A DNA stretch of 64,000 nt from Lysobacteraceae bacterium (lineage in GTDB: Bacteria; Pseudomonadota; Gammaproteobacteria; Xanthomonadales; Rhodanobacteraceae). A model generated the notes under the pieces. The model searched no databases. It was not told the origin of the DNA and saw only the letters and a program-made list of their open reading frames with translations. This document shows positions 15,892-25,534 of this stretch, piece by piece. Numbering within the stretch: position 1 is the stretch's first letter; every line of letters starts with the position of its first letter. The position numbers and the translations under genes are program-made. Location of the stretch: assembly GCA_028870665.1 (NCBI GenBank), contig JAGWPB010000007.1, forward strand, positions 1-64,000. Reading direction: 5' to 3'.

Positions 15892-17247
15892 TCAGTTCGC
15901 CGCGATGGTCAGCGCGGCGGCAAAACGGTCAAGGTCGGCAGCCGTTTTGGTCTCGGTCGCGCAAACCAGCAGCGCATCACCGAGTTGCGGATAGTCTTCG
16001 CCGAGCGCGACGCCGGCGATGATGTTGTCGCGTGCGAGGCGATCGATGATCGCGCTTGCCGGCTGTGCAAACAGCAGCGCCAGCTCGTGGAAGAACGGGC
16101 GCGTGAACAGCACGCGCACACCGGGGATCGCGATCAGGCGGTCGCGCAACGCGCGGGTGTTGCGCATCGAATGCGCGGCGACGCGCTGCAGTCCCTGCGG
16201 CCCCAGCAGCGCCATGTGGATGGTCGCCGCGGTGACCAGCAGACCCTGGTTGGTGCAGATATTGGAGGTGGCCTTGGCACGCCGGATATGCTGCTCGCGC
16301 GCCTGCAGGGTGAGCGCGAAGCCTGCGCGCCCGTCGACGTCGGTGGTGCGCCCGACAATGCGCCCGGGCATCTGGCGCACGAACTCCTGCTTGCAGGCGA
16401 GGATGCCGAAGTAGGGGCCGCCGGAACTCAGCGGCACACCGAGCGGCTGGCCATCGCCGCAAGCGATGTCGGCACCGGTCGTCCCCCACTGACCGGGCGC
16501 CTTCAGCACCGCCAGCGCCAGCGGATTGACCACCGCGATCACCAGCGCGCCGAGCGCATGGGCCCAGTCGGTCAGCGCATCGACGTCCTCGAGCACGCCG
16601 AAGAAGTTGGGCTGCGGGATCACCAGCGCGGTGAAAGCGCCGAAATCCTGCGCCTTCAGCCACGCCGGATCGAGCGCGCCCCCGCGCGCGGCGACCTCGA
16701 GTTCGATCACCTCGATACCCTGCAGGCCGACGATGGTCCGCAGCGTCTTGCGGTAGGCCGGATGCACGCTGTCGGGCACCAGCACACGGCGCGGACCCTT
16801 CCTGGCGCAGCGCTCGGCCATCAGCACGGCCTCGGCGACCGCGGTCGCACCGTCATACAGCGAGGCATTGCTGACGTCGAGCCCGGTCAGCCGCGTCATC
16901 ATCGTCTGGTATTCGTAGATCAGCTGCAGCGTGCCCTGGCTTGCCTCGGCCTGGTAAGGCGTATAGGCCGAGTAGAACTCGCCGCGGGTGACGATCGGCC
17001 AAACCGCAGCCGGGATGTGGTGCTCGTAGGCGCCGGCACCGGCGAAATTGAGCGGCGTGCCATCCCGCGCCGCGCGTTCCCGCATCAGCCGCGTGGCGTC
17101 CATCTCCGACAGGCCCGGCGGCACCTGTCTGAGCGCATCGATGCGCAGGGTCGCGGGAATCTCGTCGAACAGGTCCTCGATGTCGGCGACGCCGATGGTC
17201 TTGAGCATCGCGCGGACGTCGGCTTCGGTGTGCGGAATGAACGGCAT
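15892..17247 (-). CDS. gcvPA: Glycine decarboxylase (P protein) subunit 1
   Basis: N-terminal half of the split, PLP-dependent glycine decarboxylase; 451 residues, matching GcvPA. Typical strings are [19 protein letters not shown], the [13 protein letters not shown] region near residue 70, [19 protein letters not shown], and the late [10 protein letters not shown]. The PLP lysine lies in the partner subunit GcvPB, which is not in this window, so the enzyme must be completed from elsewhere. It is third in the leftward series gcvT-gcvH-gcvPA, separated from gcvH by 274 bases holding a dispersed repeat, so it may have its own promoter. Confidence 0.95.
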   Translation of the reverse strand: MPFIPHTEADVRAMLKTIGVADIEDLFDEIPATLRIDALRQVPPGLSEMDATRLMRERAARDGTPLNFAGAGAYEHHIPAAVWPIVTRGEFYSAYTPYQAEASQGTLQLIYEYQTMMTRLTGLDVSNASLYDGATAVAEAVLMAERCARKGPRRVLVPDSVHPAYRKTLRTIVGLQGIEVIELEVAARGGALDPAWLKAQDFGAFTALVIPQPNFFGVLEDVDALTDWAHALGALVIAVVNPLALAVLKAPGQWGTTGADIACGDGQPLGVPLSSGGPYFGILACKQEFVRQMPGRIVGRTTDVDGRAGFALTLQAREQHIRRAKATSNICTNQGLLVTAATIHMALLGPQGLQRVAAHSMRNTRALRDRLIAIPGVRVLFTRPFFHELALLFAQPASAIIDRLARDNIIAGVALGEDYPQLGDALLVCATETKTAADLDRFAAALTIAAN

Positions 17248-17467
17248 GGGGCGGCAGTCGTTAGTGAGGAGCGGGAAGGGGAAGTGAGGGGGCGGGAGCT
17301 GGCGGCAAGGAACAGAAAAAAGCTAGCTGTGATCCTGAGGGCACAGCCCGAAGGCTCTGGCCAGCAACGGGCGCGGGACGAGGGCCATCGGCAGCAGACC
17401 TCCATGCGCCGGCGCCCCCGGCCACATCTTCCCTGGCGTGGCGTTCGTGGGCGGGCAGCGCCCCGCT

Positions 17468-17509
17468 CTTTCGCTTCGCTGCGGATGCCCGCCTGCTCTC
17501 CCCACTCCC
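17468..17509 (+). repeat. Degenerate dispersed repeat, copy 1
   Basis: A stretch containing TTCGCTTCGCTGCGGATG and GCCTGCTCTCCCC closely resembles 63830-63871 (TTCGCTTCGCTCGGGATG, GCCTGCTCTTCCC), at roughly three of four positions over 42 bases. Both copies are intergenic, and both have GATCCT nearby. It looks like one of the short repeats scattered in Xanthomonadales genomes. Confidence 0.5.
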
Positions 17510-17521
17510 GGCGCCCTGCGT

Positions 17522-17917
17522 CTAGTGCTCTTCGCTGTCGAGCAGTTCGGCGTAGGCGTCGGGGTCGAGCAGATCCTCAAGCTCGTCCTTGTTGGACGGC
17601 CGCACGGCGAAGATCCAGCCCTCGCCGTAGGCATCCTCGTTGATCGTCTCGGGCTTGTCGCCGAGCGCCGCGTTGACTTCGACCACCTCGCCGGACACCG
17701 GCGCGTAGACGTCCGACGCCGCCTTGACCGACTCGACCACCGCGCACGCGTTGCCGGCCTGCACGCTGTCGCCCACGGTGGGCAGCTCGACGTAGACGAG
17801 ATCGCCGAGCAGGCCCTGGGCGTGATCGGAAATGCCGACGCGGATCAGGCCGTCGTCTTCGACGCGGGCCCACTCGTGGGACTTCATGAATTTGAGGTCG
17901 CCCGGAATCTCGCTCAT
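17522..17917 (-). CDS. gcvH: Glycine cleavage system H protein
   Basis: Lipoyl carrier that shuttles the aminomethyl group between P, T and L proteins. The 131-residue product has the lipoyl domain [20 protein letters not shown], the lipoylation site ESVKAASD with the modified lysine near residue 65, VSGEVVEVN, and the C-terminal [11 protein letters not shown]. Length and motifs are standard. It lies 76 bases downstream of gcvT on the same strand and is probably co-transcribed with it. Confidence 0.96.
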   Translation of the reverse strand: MSEIPGDLKFMKSHEWARVEDDGLIRVGISDHAQGLLGDLVYVELPTVGDSVQAGNACAVVESVKAASDVYAPVSGEVVEVNAALGDKPETINEDAYGEGWIFAVRPSNKDELEDLLDPDAYAELLDSEEH

Positions 17918-17993
17918 GACTTCAATCCTGTGCAGGTCGCCCGGTCATTCTAACCAAGGCCGTGGGTGAATGCGGCGTGTGCGGCGTTGCGGC

Positions 17994-19079
17994 TCAAATG
18001 CCGGGACAGGCCCGGCCGTCGCGCACGAAGGGGTATTTGACCACGCGCACCGGCAGCTCGCGGCCGCGGATGTCAACGCGCACGGCGCCCGGATCCCCGG
18101 CAGGAACGCGTGCGAAGGCAATCGCCTTGCCCAGCGTCGGCGAGTAGGTCCCGGAGAGGATCTCGCCCTCGCCTTGCGCCGTCAGCACCTTCTGGCCATG
18201 GCGCAGCACGCCCTTGTCGTCCAGAACCAGCCCGACCAGCTGTCGCGGCACGCCGGCGTCCCGCTGCGCCTCCAGCACGGCACGTCCGGTGAAATCGCGG
18301 TCAGCGTCCAGCGCCACGGTCCAGGCCAGGCCGGCCTCATAGGGCGTGACCGTCTCGTCCATGTCCTGGCCGTAGAGATTCATGCCGGCCTCGAGACGCA
18401 GGGTATCGCGTGCGCCCAATCCGGCAGGAGCGACCCCGCCCTCGCGCAGCCGGTTCCAGAAGGCCACCGCGGTGGTCCCGGGAACCATGATCTCGAAGCC
18501 GTCCTCGCCGGTGTAGCCGGTGCGGGCGATGAACAGCCCGTCGCCCTCGCAGGCGGCGAACTTGCCGAGCGCACCGGCAGCGGCGCGCGCAGCCGGCGAC
18601 AGCAGCGCCAGCACCCTGGCACGCGCCTGCGGTCCCTGCACGGCGATCATCGCGAGATCGCGGCGTTCGCCCAGGCTCACGCCGAACGGCACTGCCTGCG
18701 CGGCGATCCAGGCCATGTCCTTGTCGCGCGTCGCGGCGTTGACCACGATGCGGAAAAATTCCTCGTCGAGGTAATAAACGATCAGATCGTCGATCACCCC
18801 GCCTTCGGCGTTGAGCATGCAGGTGTAGAGCGCCTTGCCGGATACCTTGAGCTTGTCGACGCTGTTGGCGACCAGCCGGCGCAGGAACGGCCGCACCCCG
18901 GTTCCGCGCAGATCGACCACGGTCATGTGCGAGACGTCGAACATGCCCGCATCGCGGCGCACGGCGTGATGCTCCTCGATCTGCGAGCCGTAATTGAGCG
19001 GCATGTCCCAACCGCCGAAATCCACCATCTTCGCGCCGAGTGCGCGATGGGTGGCGTTGAGGATCGTGCTCTTGCTCAT
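17994..19079 (-). CDS. gcvT: Aminomethyltransferase (glycine cleavage T protein)
   Basis: Transfers the methylene unit from lipoyl-H protein to tetrahydrofolate, releasing ammonia; 361 residues. Seen motifs include [62 protein letters not shown] and [18 protein letters not shown]. It is the first gene of gcvT-gcvH-gcvPA and diverges from the Mla-type operon with about 136 bases between. I looked for the paired aptamers of a glycine riboswitch in that gap and saw none. The pathway feeds one-carbon units into the same folate pool used by metF in this window. Confidence 0.95.
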   Translation of the reverse strand: MSKSTILNATHRALGAKMVDFGGWDMPLNYGSQIEEHHAVRRDAGMFDVSHMTVVDLRGTGVRPFLRRLVANSVDKLKVSGKALYTCMLNAEGGVIDDLIVYYLDEEFFRIVVNAATRDKDMAWIAAQAVPFGVSLGERRDLAMIAVQGPQARARVLALLSPAARAAAGALGKFAACEGDGLFIARTGYTGEDGFEIMVPGTTAVAFWNRLREGGVAPAGLGARDTLRLEAGMNLYGQDMDETVTPYEAGLAWTVALDADRDFTGRAVLEAQRDAGVPRQLVGLVLDDKGVLRHGQKVLTAQGEGEILSGTYSPTLGKAIAFARVPAGDPGAVRVDIRGRELPVRVVKYPFVRDGRACPGI

Positions 19080-19215
19080 GGATGAGTCCGTGGCGGTGAG
19101 GCGGGCATTATCCGCTGCCCGAGTGCGCTCACCAAGCGCTGCGGCGCGGCTCGCCCAGGCCGCCGACCACACGCTTCTGCACGTCATCGCAACAGGCAGC
19201 TGGTAGCCTTGGAGC

Positions 19216-20367
19216 ATGGATCAGGCAGGCGCCCAGGGCCGCGTCGAATTGTCTGCAGCGCCGGATGGCACCGCCACGGTGCGCATCACCGGCTCCTGGA
19301 CGCTGCAGCATTTCGCCGAGATCGAACGCTCGATACAGCCGGTCAGGGTCGCGCTGCCGGCACAGGCTCGACTCGACCTCGACGGACTGGGTGCCCTGGA
19401 TACCGCCGGCGCCGGCCTGCTCAGCGTGCTGCTGGGACCGGAGCGCCTGCACGCAATGCTGGATGCCCTGCCCGATCTCGCGCCGGAGCGACGCGCCCTG
19501 CTCGAAACCGTCGGCGGCGCGGTACACGACATCTTCGCGCATCCGCCGACGCCACCGAGCAATCACGGTTTCATCGACCTGCTCGCGCAGACCGGCCGCG
19601 CGGTGCAGGCGATCTGGTGCCAGTCCCGCCTGCTGCTCGGCTTCGTCGGACTGACCCTGGAGACCCTCGCGCGCAACCTGCTGCGGCCGCACCGCTGGCG
19701 CATGGCCGCACTGGTGAAGCAGATCGAGCAGACCACGCTCGACGCGCTGCCGATCGTTTCACTGCTGTCGTTCATGGTCGGCGCGGTGATCGCCTTCCTC
19801 GGCGCGACCGTGCTCAGGGACTACGGCGCCAGCGTGTTCACCGTGGACCTGGTGTCGTTCGCCTTCCTGCGCGAGTTCGGCGTGCTGCTGGCGGCGATCC
19901 TGCTGGCCGGACGCACTGCCAGCGCGTTTACCGCCCAGCTCGGCGCGATGCAGGCACACGAGGAAATCGACGCCATCCGCACGCTGGGGCTGGACCCGAT
20001 CGAGGTGCTGGTGCTGCCGCGCGTGCTGGCGCTGATGCTGGGCCTGCCGATGCTGACCTTCGTGGCAATGCTCGCGGGCATCCTCGGGGGCGCGCTGGTG
20101 TGCGTGCTGGCGATCGGCATCCCGCCGGCGATGTTCCTGTCGCTGTTCCACGCCGACACACCGCTGCGCTACTTCTGGGTGGGCATGAGCAAGGCGCCGG
20201 TGCTGGCATTCCTGATTGCGATCATCGGCTGTCTCGAGGGCTTCAAGGTCACCGGCAGCGCCGAGTCGGTGGGCGAGCGCACCACCTCCAGCGTGGTGCA
20301 GGCGATCTTCGTGGTGATTCTGGTCGATGCGCTGGCGGCGCTGTTTTTCATGGAGATGGGCTGGTGA
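19216..20367 (+). CDS. MlaE-type lipid ABC permease with N-terminal STAS domain
   Basis: Inner-membrane permease of a phospholipid/MCE transport system, 383 residues. Residues 1-110 form a STAS-like domain ([19 protein letters not shown]), equivalent to stand-alone MlaB. Residues 130-383 are an MlaE permease with about five helices and the signatures [20 protein letters not shown] and [21 protein letters not shown]. The MlaB and MlaE functions are thus fused. It is first in a four-gene operon with an ATPase, an MCE protein and a lipoprotein; the next start overlaps its stop (GTGA). The direction of lipid movement cannot be told. Confidence 0.92.
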   Translation: MDQAGAQGRVELSAAPDGTATVRITGSWTLQHFAEIERSIQPVRVALPAQARLDLDGLGALDTAGAGLLSVLLGPERLHAMLDALPDLAPERRALLETVGGAVHDIFAHPPTPPSNHGFIDLLAQTGRAVQAIWCQSRLLLGFVGLTLETLARNLLRPHRWRMAALVKQIEQTTLDALPIVSLLSFMVGAVIAFLGATVLRDYGASVFTVDLVSFAFLREFGVLLAAILLAGRTASAFTAQLGAMQAHEEIDAIRTLGLDPIEVLVLPRVLALMLGLPMLTFVAMLAGILGGALVCVLAIGIPPAMFLSLFHADTPLRYFWVGMSKAPVLAFLIAIIGCLEGFKVTGSAESVGERTTSSVVQAIFVVILVDALAALFFMEMGW

Positions 20368-21179
20368 GCGCGATCCCCGCCGTGACCGCGCCCGCTGCCG
20401 CGCCGGTCATCACGGTGCAGGACATGACCACCCGGTTCGGCACGCAGACGGTCCACGAGCACCTCGACCTCGACGTGCCACGGGGCGTCATCCTCGGCGT
20501 GGTCGGCGGCTCCGGCACCGGCAAATCGGTGCTGCTGCGCACGATCATCGGGCTGCGCCGGCCCGATGCGGGCCGCGTCTGTGTGCTGGGCGAGGACGTC
20601 TATGCGACGCCGGCGGCGCAGCGCATTGCGGTCGAGCGTCGCATCGGTGTGCTGTTCCAGGACGGAGCGCTGTTCTCCTCGATGACCGTGACCGAGAACA
20701 TTTGCGTGCCGTTGCTCGAACACACCACGCTCGGCCAGCGCGATGCGCGTCGGCTGGCGACACTGAAGATCGCCCTCGCCGGACTGCCGCAGGACGCGCG
20801 CGACAAGTACCCTTCGGAACTGTCCGGCGGCATGCGCAAGCGCGTCGCGCTGGCGCGTGCGCTGGCGCTGGACCCCGAGATCCTCTTCCTCGACGAGCCG
20901 ACTTCGGGCCTGGATCCGATCACCGCCGCCGGCTTCGATCGTCTGCTGCGCACCCTGCGCGACGCGCTGGGACTGACGGTCTACATGAACACCCACGATC
21001 TCGATTCGATCCACGCCGTCTGCGACCGTGTCGCCGTTCTGGCTGACCGCCGTGTACTGGTTGCGGCCGACCTGGCCACGGTCGAGCGCTACGATCATCC
21101 CTGGGTACGGGATTACTTTCGCGGCCCGCGCGGACGCGCCGCCGGCGCGGCCTACGCCGAAACCGCTCCGGAGGTCTGA
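20364..21179 (+). CDS. MlaF-type ABC transporter ATPase
   Basis: Cytoplasmic ATPase energising the MCE lipid transporter; 271 residues. Walker A is GGSGTGKS near residue 50, the signature is LSGGMRKR (typical of MlaF-type ATPases), Walker B is ILFLDEPTSG and the switch histidine lies in NTHDLDS. The start is the GTG at 20364 that overlaps the upstream stop as GTGA, which points to translational coupling. An ATG further inside would remove the first strand. The next gene follows after one base. Confidence 0.93.
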   Translation: MSAIPAVTAPAAAPVITVQDMTTRFGTQTVHEHLDLDVPRGVILGVVGGSGTGKSVLLRTIIGLRRPDAGRVCVLGEDVYATPAAQRIAVERRIGVLFQDGALFSSMTVTENICVPLLEHTTLGQRDARRLATLKIALAGLPQDARDKYPSELSGGMRKRVALARALALDPEILFLDEPTSGLDPITAAGFDRLLRTLRDALGLTVYMNTHDLDSIHAVCDRVAVLADRRVLVAADLATVERYDHPWVRDYFRGPRGRAAGAAYAETAPEV

Positions 21180-21180
21180 G

Positions 21181-22125
21181 ATGGAAACCCGCGCGCATCA
21201 CGTGCTGATCGGCGCCTTCACCCTGGTGGTGGTGCTGGCCGCTCTGCTGTTCGTGCTTTGGCTGGGCAAGTCCAGTGTCGATCACGCCTACAGCTACTAC
21301 GACGTGGTCTTCAACGAATCGGTTACCGGACTCTCCAAGGGCGGCATGGTGCAATACAACGGCATCAAGGTCGGCCAGGTCGCCGAACTGAAGCTGGACC
21401 CGCGCGATCCGCGCAAGGTGATCGCGCGCATCCAGGTCGAGGGGGACACACCGGTCAAGCAGGACACCCGCGCCAGGCTCGGCCTGCTGGGCCTGACCGG
21501 GATCGCCTTCATCCAGCTCAGCGGCGGCTCGCCCGGCAGTCCGCCGCTGCGCTCCCGCGACGACGGGCATGTGCCGGTGATTGTTGCCGACAACTCCGAG
21601 TTGTCCAAGCTGCTCAATTCCAGCGCGGACATCGCCACCAGCGCCAACGAGATCCTGCAGCGCATCGAAACCCTGCTTTCCGAGCGGAACGTGGCACATA
21701 TCAGCGCCACGCTCAGGCATCTTGATGAAACCACGTCGGCGATCGCTGGCGAGCGCACGCAGATGCAGCAGGCGATCGTGCAGCTCGCCGCCTCGAGTGC
21801 CAAGCTTAACGACGCGCTGACCAGGGTCGATCATCTCGCCGCCAGTACCGATGCACTGGTCAACGACCAGGGCCGTGCCACGCTCGACAGCGCGCGTGCC
21901 AGTCTGGCCTCGTTCCAGCAGATGAGCGCCCAGTTGCAGTCGCTGATCGCGGAGAATCGCGGCGCCCTGGCCGCCGGCAGCCAGGGCGCGGCTGAACTCG
22001 GCCCGACGCTGCGCCAGCTGCAGGACACGCTGCGCAGCATCAACGCTCTCAGCGAGCGTCTGCAGCACGCCCCCGCGGCCTACCTGCTCGGTCGCGACGC
22101 ACCCAAGGAGTACCAGCCGCGATGA
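21181..22125 (+). CDS. MCE-domain (MlaD-type) lipid-binding protein
   Basis: Periplasmic substrate-binding component anchored by one N-terminal helix (about residues 10-28), 314 residues. The MCE domain spans about 38-115, with FNESVTGLSKGGMVQYNGIKVGQV and ARLGLLGLTGIAFIQLSGG. The C-terminal half is a long helical, coiled-coil-rich region with few prolines, as in MCE proteins whose helices form a channel or bridge, so it is longer than E. coli MlaD. It overlaps the following lipoprotein gene by 4 bases. Confidence 0.93.
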   Translation: METRAHHVLIGAFTLVVVLAALLFVLWLGKSSVDHAYSYYDVVFNESVTGLSKGGMVQYNGIKVGQVAELKLDPRDPRKVIARIQVEGDTPVKQDTRARLGLLGLTGIAFIQLSGGSPGSPPLRSRDDGHVPVIVADNSELSKLLNSSADIATSANEILQRIETLLSERNVAHISATLRHLDETTSAIAGERTQMQQAIVQLAASSAKLNDALTRVDHLAASTDALVNDQGRATLDSARASLASFQQMSAQLQSLIAENRGALAAGSQGAAELGPTLRQLQDTLRSINALSERLQHAPAAYLLGRDAPKEYQPR

Positions 22126-22739
22126 AACGCCTGCCCCTGTTGCTCGTGGCGCTGCTGAGCGGCTGCGCGTCGCTGATCGCGCCGCCCGGCCACGAAGACG
22201 TGTTCCTGTTGCCCGCAGCGCCTGCTCCGACGCAGATGGCGACAGCCGTACCGCTGCCGTGGTCGCTGACGCTGACGACGCCGTCCGCGTCCGGGCCCCT
22301 GGCCAGTCGCGCGCTGCTGGTCAGCCCGCAGCCGGATCAGGTGCAGGTGTATGCAGGCGCACGCTGGGCCGAGCCGCCACCGACGCTGTTGCGGCAACGC
22401 CTGGTTGCCGCATTCGCCGCCGACGGACGCGTGCCGCGCGTGGTGCCGGACAGCGTTGGCGCGCTGACGCGCTACACGCTGAGCAGCGATCTCGACGATT
22501 TTCGTGTGCTCGTCAGCGGCGGACAGGCGCGGGTACGCGTCATGCTGACCGTGCGCCTGCTCGACAACCCTACCCGCCAGCTGCTGGCGCAGCGGTCCTT
22601 CACGATCGAGGAGCCCGCCGCCGGCCGCAACGCGCCGCAGGTGGTCGCTGCCTTCGGCGCAGCGTGCAACCGGCTCGCGCCGCAGGTGGTGGACTGGACG
22701 ATCGCCAGCGCCGGCGCGCCGGCCCCCGTTGCTCACTGA
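22122..22739 (+). CDS. ABC-type transport auxiliary lipoprotein (PqiC-like)
   Basis: Lipoprotein of 205 residues with a lipobox LLSGC at residues 15-19, so probably anchored in the outer membrane. The body resembles the auxiliary lipoproteins of MCE systems (PqiC-like): an early fibre-like segment, LLVSPQPDQVQVYAGARWAEPPPTLL, and a later strand-rich part. It closes the operon STAS-MlaE / ATPase / MCE / lipoprotein, which suggests it docks the MCE bridge at the outer membrane. Its start lies in a 4-base ATGA overlap with the MCE gene. Confidence 0.85.
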   Translation: MKRLPLLLVALLSGCASLIAPPGHEDVFLLPAAPAPTQMATAVPLPWSLTLTTPSASGPLASRALLVSPQPDQVQVYAGARWAEPPPTLLRQRLVAAFAADGRVPRVVPDSVGALTRYTLSSDLDDFRVLVSGGQARVRVMLTVRLLDNPTRQLLAQRSFTIEEPAAGRNAPQVVAAFGAACNRLAPQVVDWTIASAGAPAPVAH

Positions 22740-22862
22740 TCCGCCGCGCACGCGCCGGCAGGCATTGCCCAGCATGGCGGATGGCTGCGCGTGGCCGGGC
22801 CTGCACGGACTGGCTCGCGAGCGCTCTCCGCGCACGCCGCGGCCAGCCGGCGTTGCAACCTC

Positions 22863-24200
22863 TCAGAGGTTGTATCCGCGCTCGTCATGCAGGGCGAGAT
22901 CGAGGCCCTCGGTCTCGGCCTCGGCGCCGACGCGCAGCGGCACGATGCGGCCGACCAGCCAAAGCAACGCCGCGCTCATCAGCGCCCCGTAAGCCAGCAC
23001 CACGATCACGCCCAGCGCCTGCCGGCCGACCTGGTCGAGCACGCTGACGCCCGCGGCCAGGCCCGTGCCGCCCAGCGTGGCATCGACGAACACCCCGGTC
23101 AGCAGCGCACCGATGATCCCTCCGATGCCGTGCACGCCGAACACGTCCAGCGCATCGTCGTAGCCGAAGCGGCGCTTCAGCCGCGACGAGGCGAAAAAGC
23201 ACACCACGCCGGCGACGGCACCGATCGCGATCGCGCCCAGCGGCCCGCAGGTGCCGGCCGCCGGCGTGATCGCCACCAGGCCGGCCACCGCACCCGAGGC
23301 GATGCCGAGCACCGAGGGCTTGCGGTGCGTCCACCATTCCACGCCCATCCATGCCAGCGCCGCGGCCGCGGCGGCGATGTGCGTGACCAGCAGCGCCATC
23401 CCGGCGATGCCGTCGGCGCCCAGTTCGGAGCCGGCATTGAAGCCGAACCAGCCCACCCATACCAGCGCAGCACCGGTGACGGTGTAGCCGAGGTTGTGCG
23501 GCGGCATCGGCTGCTGCGGCCAGCCGCGGCGGCGTCCGACCATCAGGCAGGCGACCAGGCCGGCGATGCCGGCGTTGATGTGCACCACGGTGCCGCCAGC
23601 GAAATCGAGCACGCCGTGATCGGCCAGGAACGCACCCGGCCCGCCCCAGACCATGTGCGCCACCGGCAGGTACACCAGGGTGAACCAGCCGGCGACGAAC
23701 AGCAGCAGCGCCGAGAAGCGCATGCGCTCGGCGAAGGCGCCCACGATCAACGCCGGGGTGATCACCGCGAAGGTCATCTGGAAGGCCGCATAGACCGTCT
23801 CGGGAATGCCGCCGACCAGCGCCGATCGCCCGACCGCAACCAATCCGGCCTTGCCCAGACCACCGATGAAAGCGTGCAGGCCGACCGTGCCGGGCACCAT
23901 GCCGGTGCTGTCGAAGGCGAGGCTGTAGCCGTACAGCACCCACAGCACGCTGACCAGCGCGACGATGGCCAGGCATTGCGCCATCACCGACAGCACGTTC
24001 TTGGCGCGCACCATGCCGGCGTAGAACAGCGCCAGGCCGGGCAGCGTCATCAGCAGCACCAGCGCGGTCGAGGTCAGCATCCACGCCGTATCGCCGCGAT
24101 CGAGTGTGCCCGGCGCGGCCTGCGCTGCGCCGGGCAGCAGGGCGATCGCGGCGATCGCCAGCGCGGGAAGTCGGCGACGGCGGCGAGCGGTGGTGGGCAT
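22863..24200 (-). CDS. amtB: Ammonium transporter
   Basis: Trimeric inner-membrane ammonium channel, 445 residues, with a cleavable-looking N-terminal signal (to about residue 29) and 11 membrane helices. Key residues are visible: DFAGGTVVHINAG contains the conserved Asp and the first pore histidine, and DVFGVHGIGG the second. No glnK gene is adjacent, although amtB is usually coupled to one; regulation by a PII protein would have to come from elsewhere. A sigma-54 promoter was sought upstream without success. Confidence 0.95.
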   Translation of the reverse strand: MPTTARRRRRLPALAIAAIALLPGAAQAAPGTLDRGDTAWMLTSTALVLLMTLPGLALFYAGMVRAKNVLSVMAQCLAIVALVSVLWVLYGYSLAFDSTGMVPGTVGLHAFIGGLGKAGLVAVGRSALVGGIPETVYAAFQMTFAVITPALIVGAFAERMRFSALLLFVAGWFTLVYLPVAHMVWGGPGAFLADHGVLDFAGGTVVHINAGIAGLVACLMVGRRRGWPQQPMPPHNLGYTVTGAALVWVGWFGFNAGSELGADGIAGMALLVTHIAAAAAALAWMGVEWWTHRKPSVLGIASGAVAGLVAITPAAGTCGPLGAIAIGAVAGVVCFFASSRLKRRFGYDDALDVFGVHGIGGIIGALLTGVFVDATLGGTGLAAGVSVLDQVGRQALGVIVVLAYGALMSAALLWLVGRIVPLRVGAEAETEGLDLALHDERGYNL

Positions 24201-24287
24201 GACGGCATCCCCGGTGCGGAGGCCCGAGCATGCCGCATTTGCACCGGTTGATCACTCGCGGCGGTCATGGTCTTATCGACGGCCGGA

Positions 24288-24935
24288 TCAGCCCTGCGCA
24301 ACCGACGCCCACCGGGCCGATTCGCGCACGCCGTGGACGTGGCGGAAGGTGAGGTTGATCCGCGGCGCGACCGCCGCCCGCGTTTTCGGCAGATCATGGC
24401 GGTAGAGACGTTGGGTCGCCCCGGCCATCAGCAGCAGGCTGCCGTGCGCCAGTTCCAGCTCGACTCCCGCGCCGCCGTCACGCGCGCGCAAGCGGAAGCG
24501 CCGCGCACCGCCCAGACTGATGCTCGCGATCAAGGGCTCGGCGCCCAGCTCGGGCTCGTCATCGCTGTGCCAGCCCATCGAATCGCGGCCGTCGCGATAG
24601 AGATTGGCAAGCACGCTGTTGAAGCGTGCTGCGCAGGCGATTTCCAGGCGCGCGCGCAGGGTCGCCAGTGCCGGCGGCCACGGGCGCGGCTCGAAACGCA
24701 CGCGCGAATAGGTATAGGCCGCACCGGGATCGCCGATCCAGCACGACAGTCGTGGCGCGTCGATCTCGCGCCCGAACAGACGCAGGCGATGCCGCTCCCA
24801 GGGAATCGACGAGGCCAGCGCTGCGAACAGCGCATCGGCCGCGGCCACCGGCAGCCAGTCCGCCCGATAACGCAACTGCGCTCCGGGCAGCGGGAGCGTC
24901 GTGGCGGTCAGGGACGTACGGGCTGCTGGGCTCAT
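24288..24935 (-). CDS. alkB: AlkB-type DNA/RNA repair dioxygenase
   Basis: Fe(II)/2-oxoglutarate-dependent enzyme that removes methyl groups from N1-methyladenine and N3-methylcytosine by oxidation. The 215-residue product has the HxD pair in MGWHSDDEPELG, a downstream histidine in RLYRHDLPK, and the 2-oxoglutarate-binding PRINLTFR. LANLYRDGRDSMGWHSDD and SLGGARRFRLR are typical of the short bacterial AlkB-like (ALKBH2/3-like) branch. It stands alone between amtB and rnpB. An Ada-type repair gene lies 32 kb away at 56.5 kb, not adjacent. Confidence 0.9.
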   Translation of the reverse strand: MSPAARTSLTATTLPLPGAQLRYRADWLPVAAADALFAALASSIPWERHRLRLFGREIDAPRLSCWIGDPGAAYTYSRVRFEPRPWPPALATLRARLEIACAARFNSVLANLYRDGRDSMGWHSDDEPELGAEPLIASISLGGARRFRLRARDGGAGVELELAHGSLLLMAGATQRLYRHDLPKTRAAVAPRINLTFRHVHGVRESARWASVAQG

Positions 24936-25100
24936 GGCGATCCTGGCGCGCGGTCAGCGGGCGGCGCTGCGATCATGCCTCCGATGTGCATGCACTGACG
25001 CATGGCCGGTATCCGATCCGCAGCGATCACGGAACGAGCTTCGCTGCCAGGAGGTGAACATCACGCCCGCGACGGCTTTTCGTCCGCACAGGTGCCGGGC

Positions 25101-25134
25101 CACCCCTGCCGCCGCGAACGCGGCGACAGGGGTG
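25101..25134 (-). terminator. Strong hairpin after rnpB
   Basis: CACCCCTGCCGCCGCG (25101-25116) pairs with CGCGGCGACAGGGGTG (25119-25134), sixteen positions with one mismatch. It lies about 10 bases beyond the rnpB 3' end on the minus strand. There is no T-run, so it may block exonucleases or assist factor-dependent termination rather than act as a simple intrinsic terminator. Confidence 0.55.
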
Positions 25135-25142
25135 TCGGAAGA

Positions 25143-25494
25143 GGAGGAGCCGGCCCGTAAGCCGGGTTCTGTTCTAGACAGTCATTCCTCTAGGCCCGCC
25201 GTCACCGGCGGGCTCCAGCAGCCAACCCGGGAGCGACGCGGGCCACGCCATGGCTCCCCTATTTGGCCTTGCTCCAGGTGGGGTTTGCCGTGCCGCGTGG
25301 CGTTGTCCCCACGCGCGGTGCGCTCTTACCGCACCGTTTCACCCTTGCCTGATCCCCTTGCGGGGCCATCGGCGGTCTGTTTTCTGTTGCACTGTCCGTC
25401 GGCTCGCGCCGCCCAGGCGTTACCTGGCACCTTGCCCTGCGGAGCCCGGACTTTCCTCGCCGCTTGCGCGCCGCGACTGCCCGGCCGACTCCGC
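25143..25494 (-). ncRNA. rnpB: RNase P RNA
   Basis: Catalytic RNA of ribonuclease P, about 352 nt, read leftwards. The 5' end is the GGAGTCGGCCGGGCAGTCGC-like stretch near 25494; the 3' end gives AACCCGGCTTACGGGCCGGCTCC near 25165-25143, so the two ends pair as the P1 helix. Internal landmarks of bacterial class A RNA are present, including GAGGAAAGTCCGGGCTCC (near 25455-25440) and the downstream CAGGGTGCCAGGTAACGCC segment (near 25440-25418). A TAGAAT -10 box (25505-25500) sits seven bases before the predicted 5' end. Ends are estimated to within a few bases. Confidence 0.95.
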
Positions 25495-25534
25495 CGTCGA
25501 TTCTACGCGAGTGCGCGCGACGCCGCTGGCGACC

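Noticed and set aside
15600-16022. Small plus-strand frame covering the met-box gap
   Set aside because: No ribosome site, no family resemblance, and it runs antisense into gcvPA.
19080-19215. Glycine riboswitch before gcvT
   Set aside because: I looked for the paired aptamer core in both directions and found none.
24201-24287. Sigma-54 promoter before amtB
   Set aside because: No GG-N10-GC pair with the right flanks is present in the gap.
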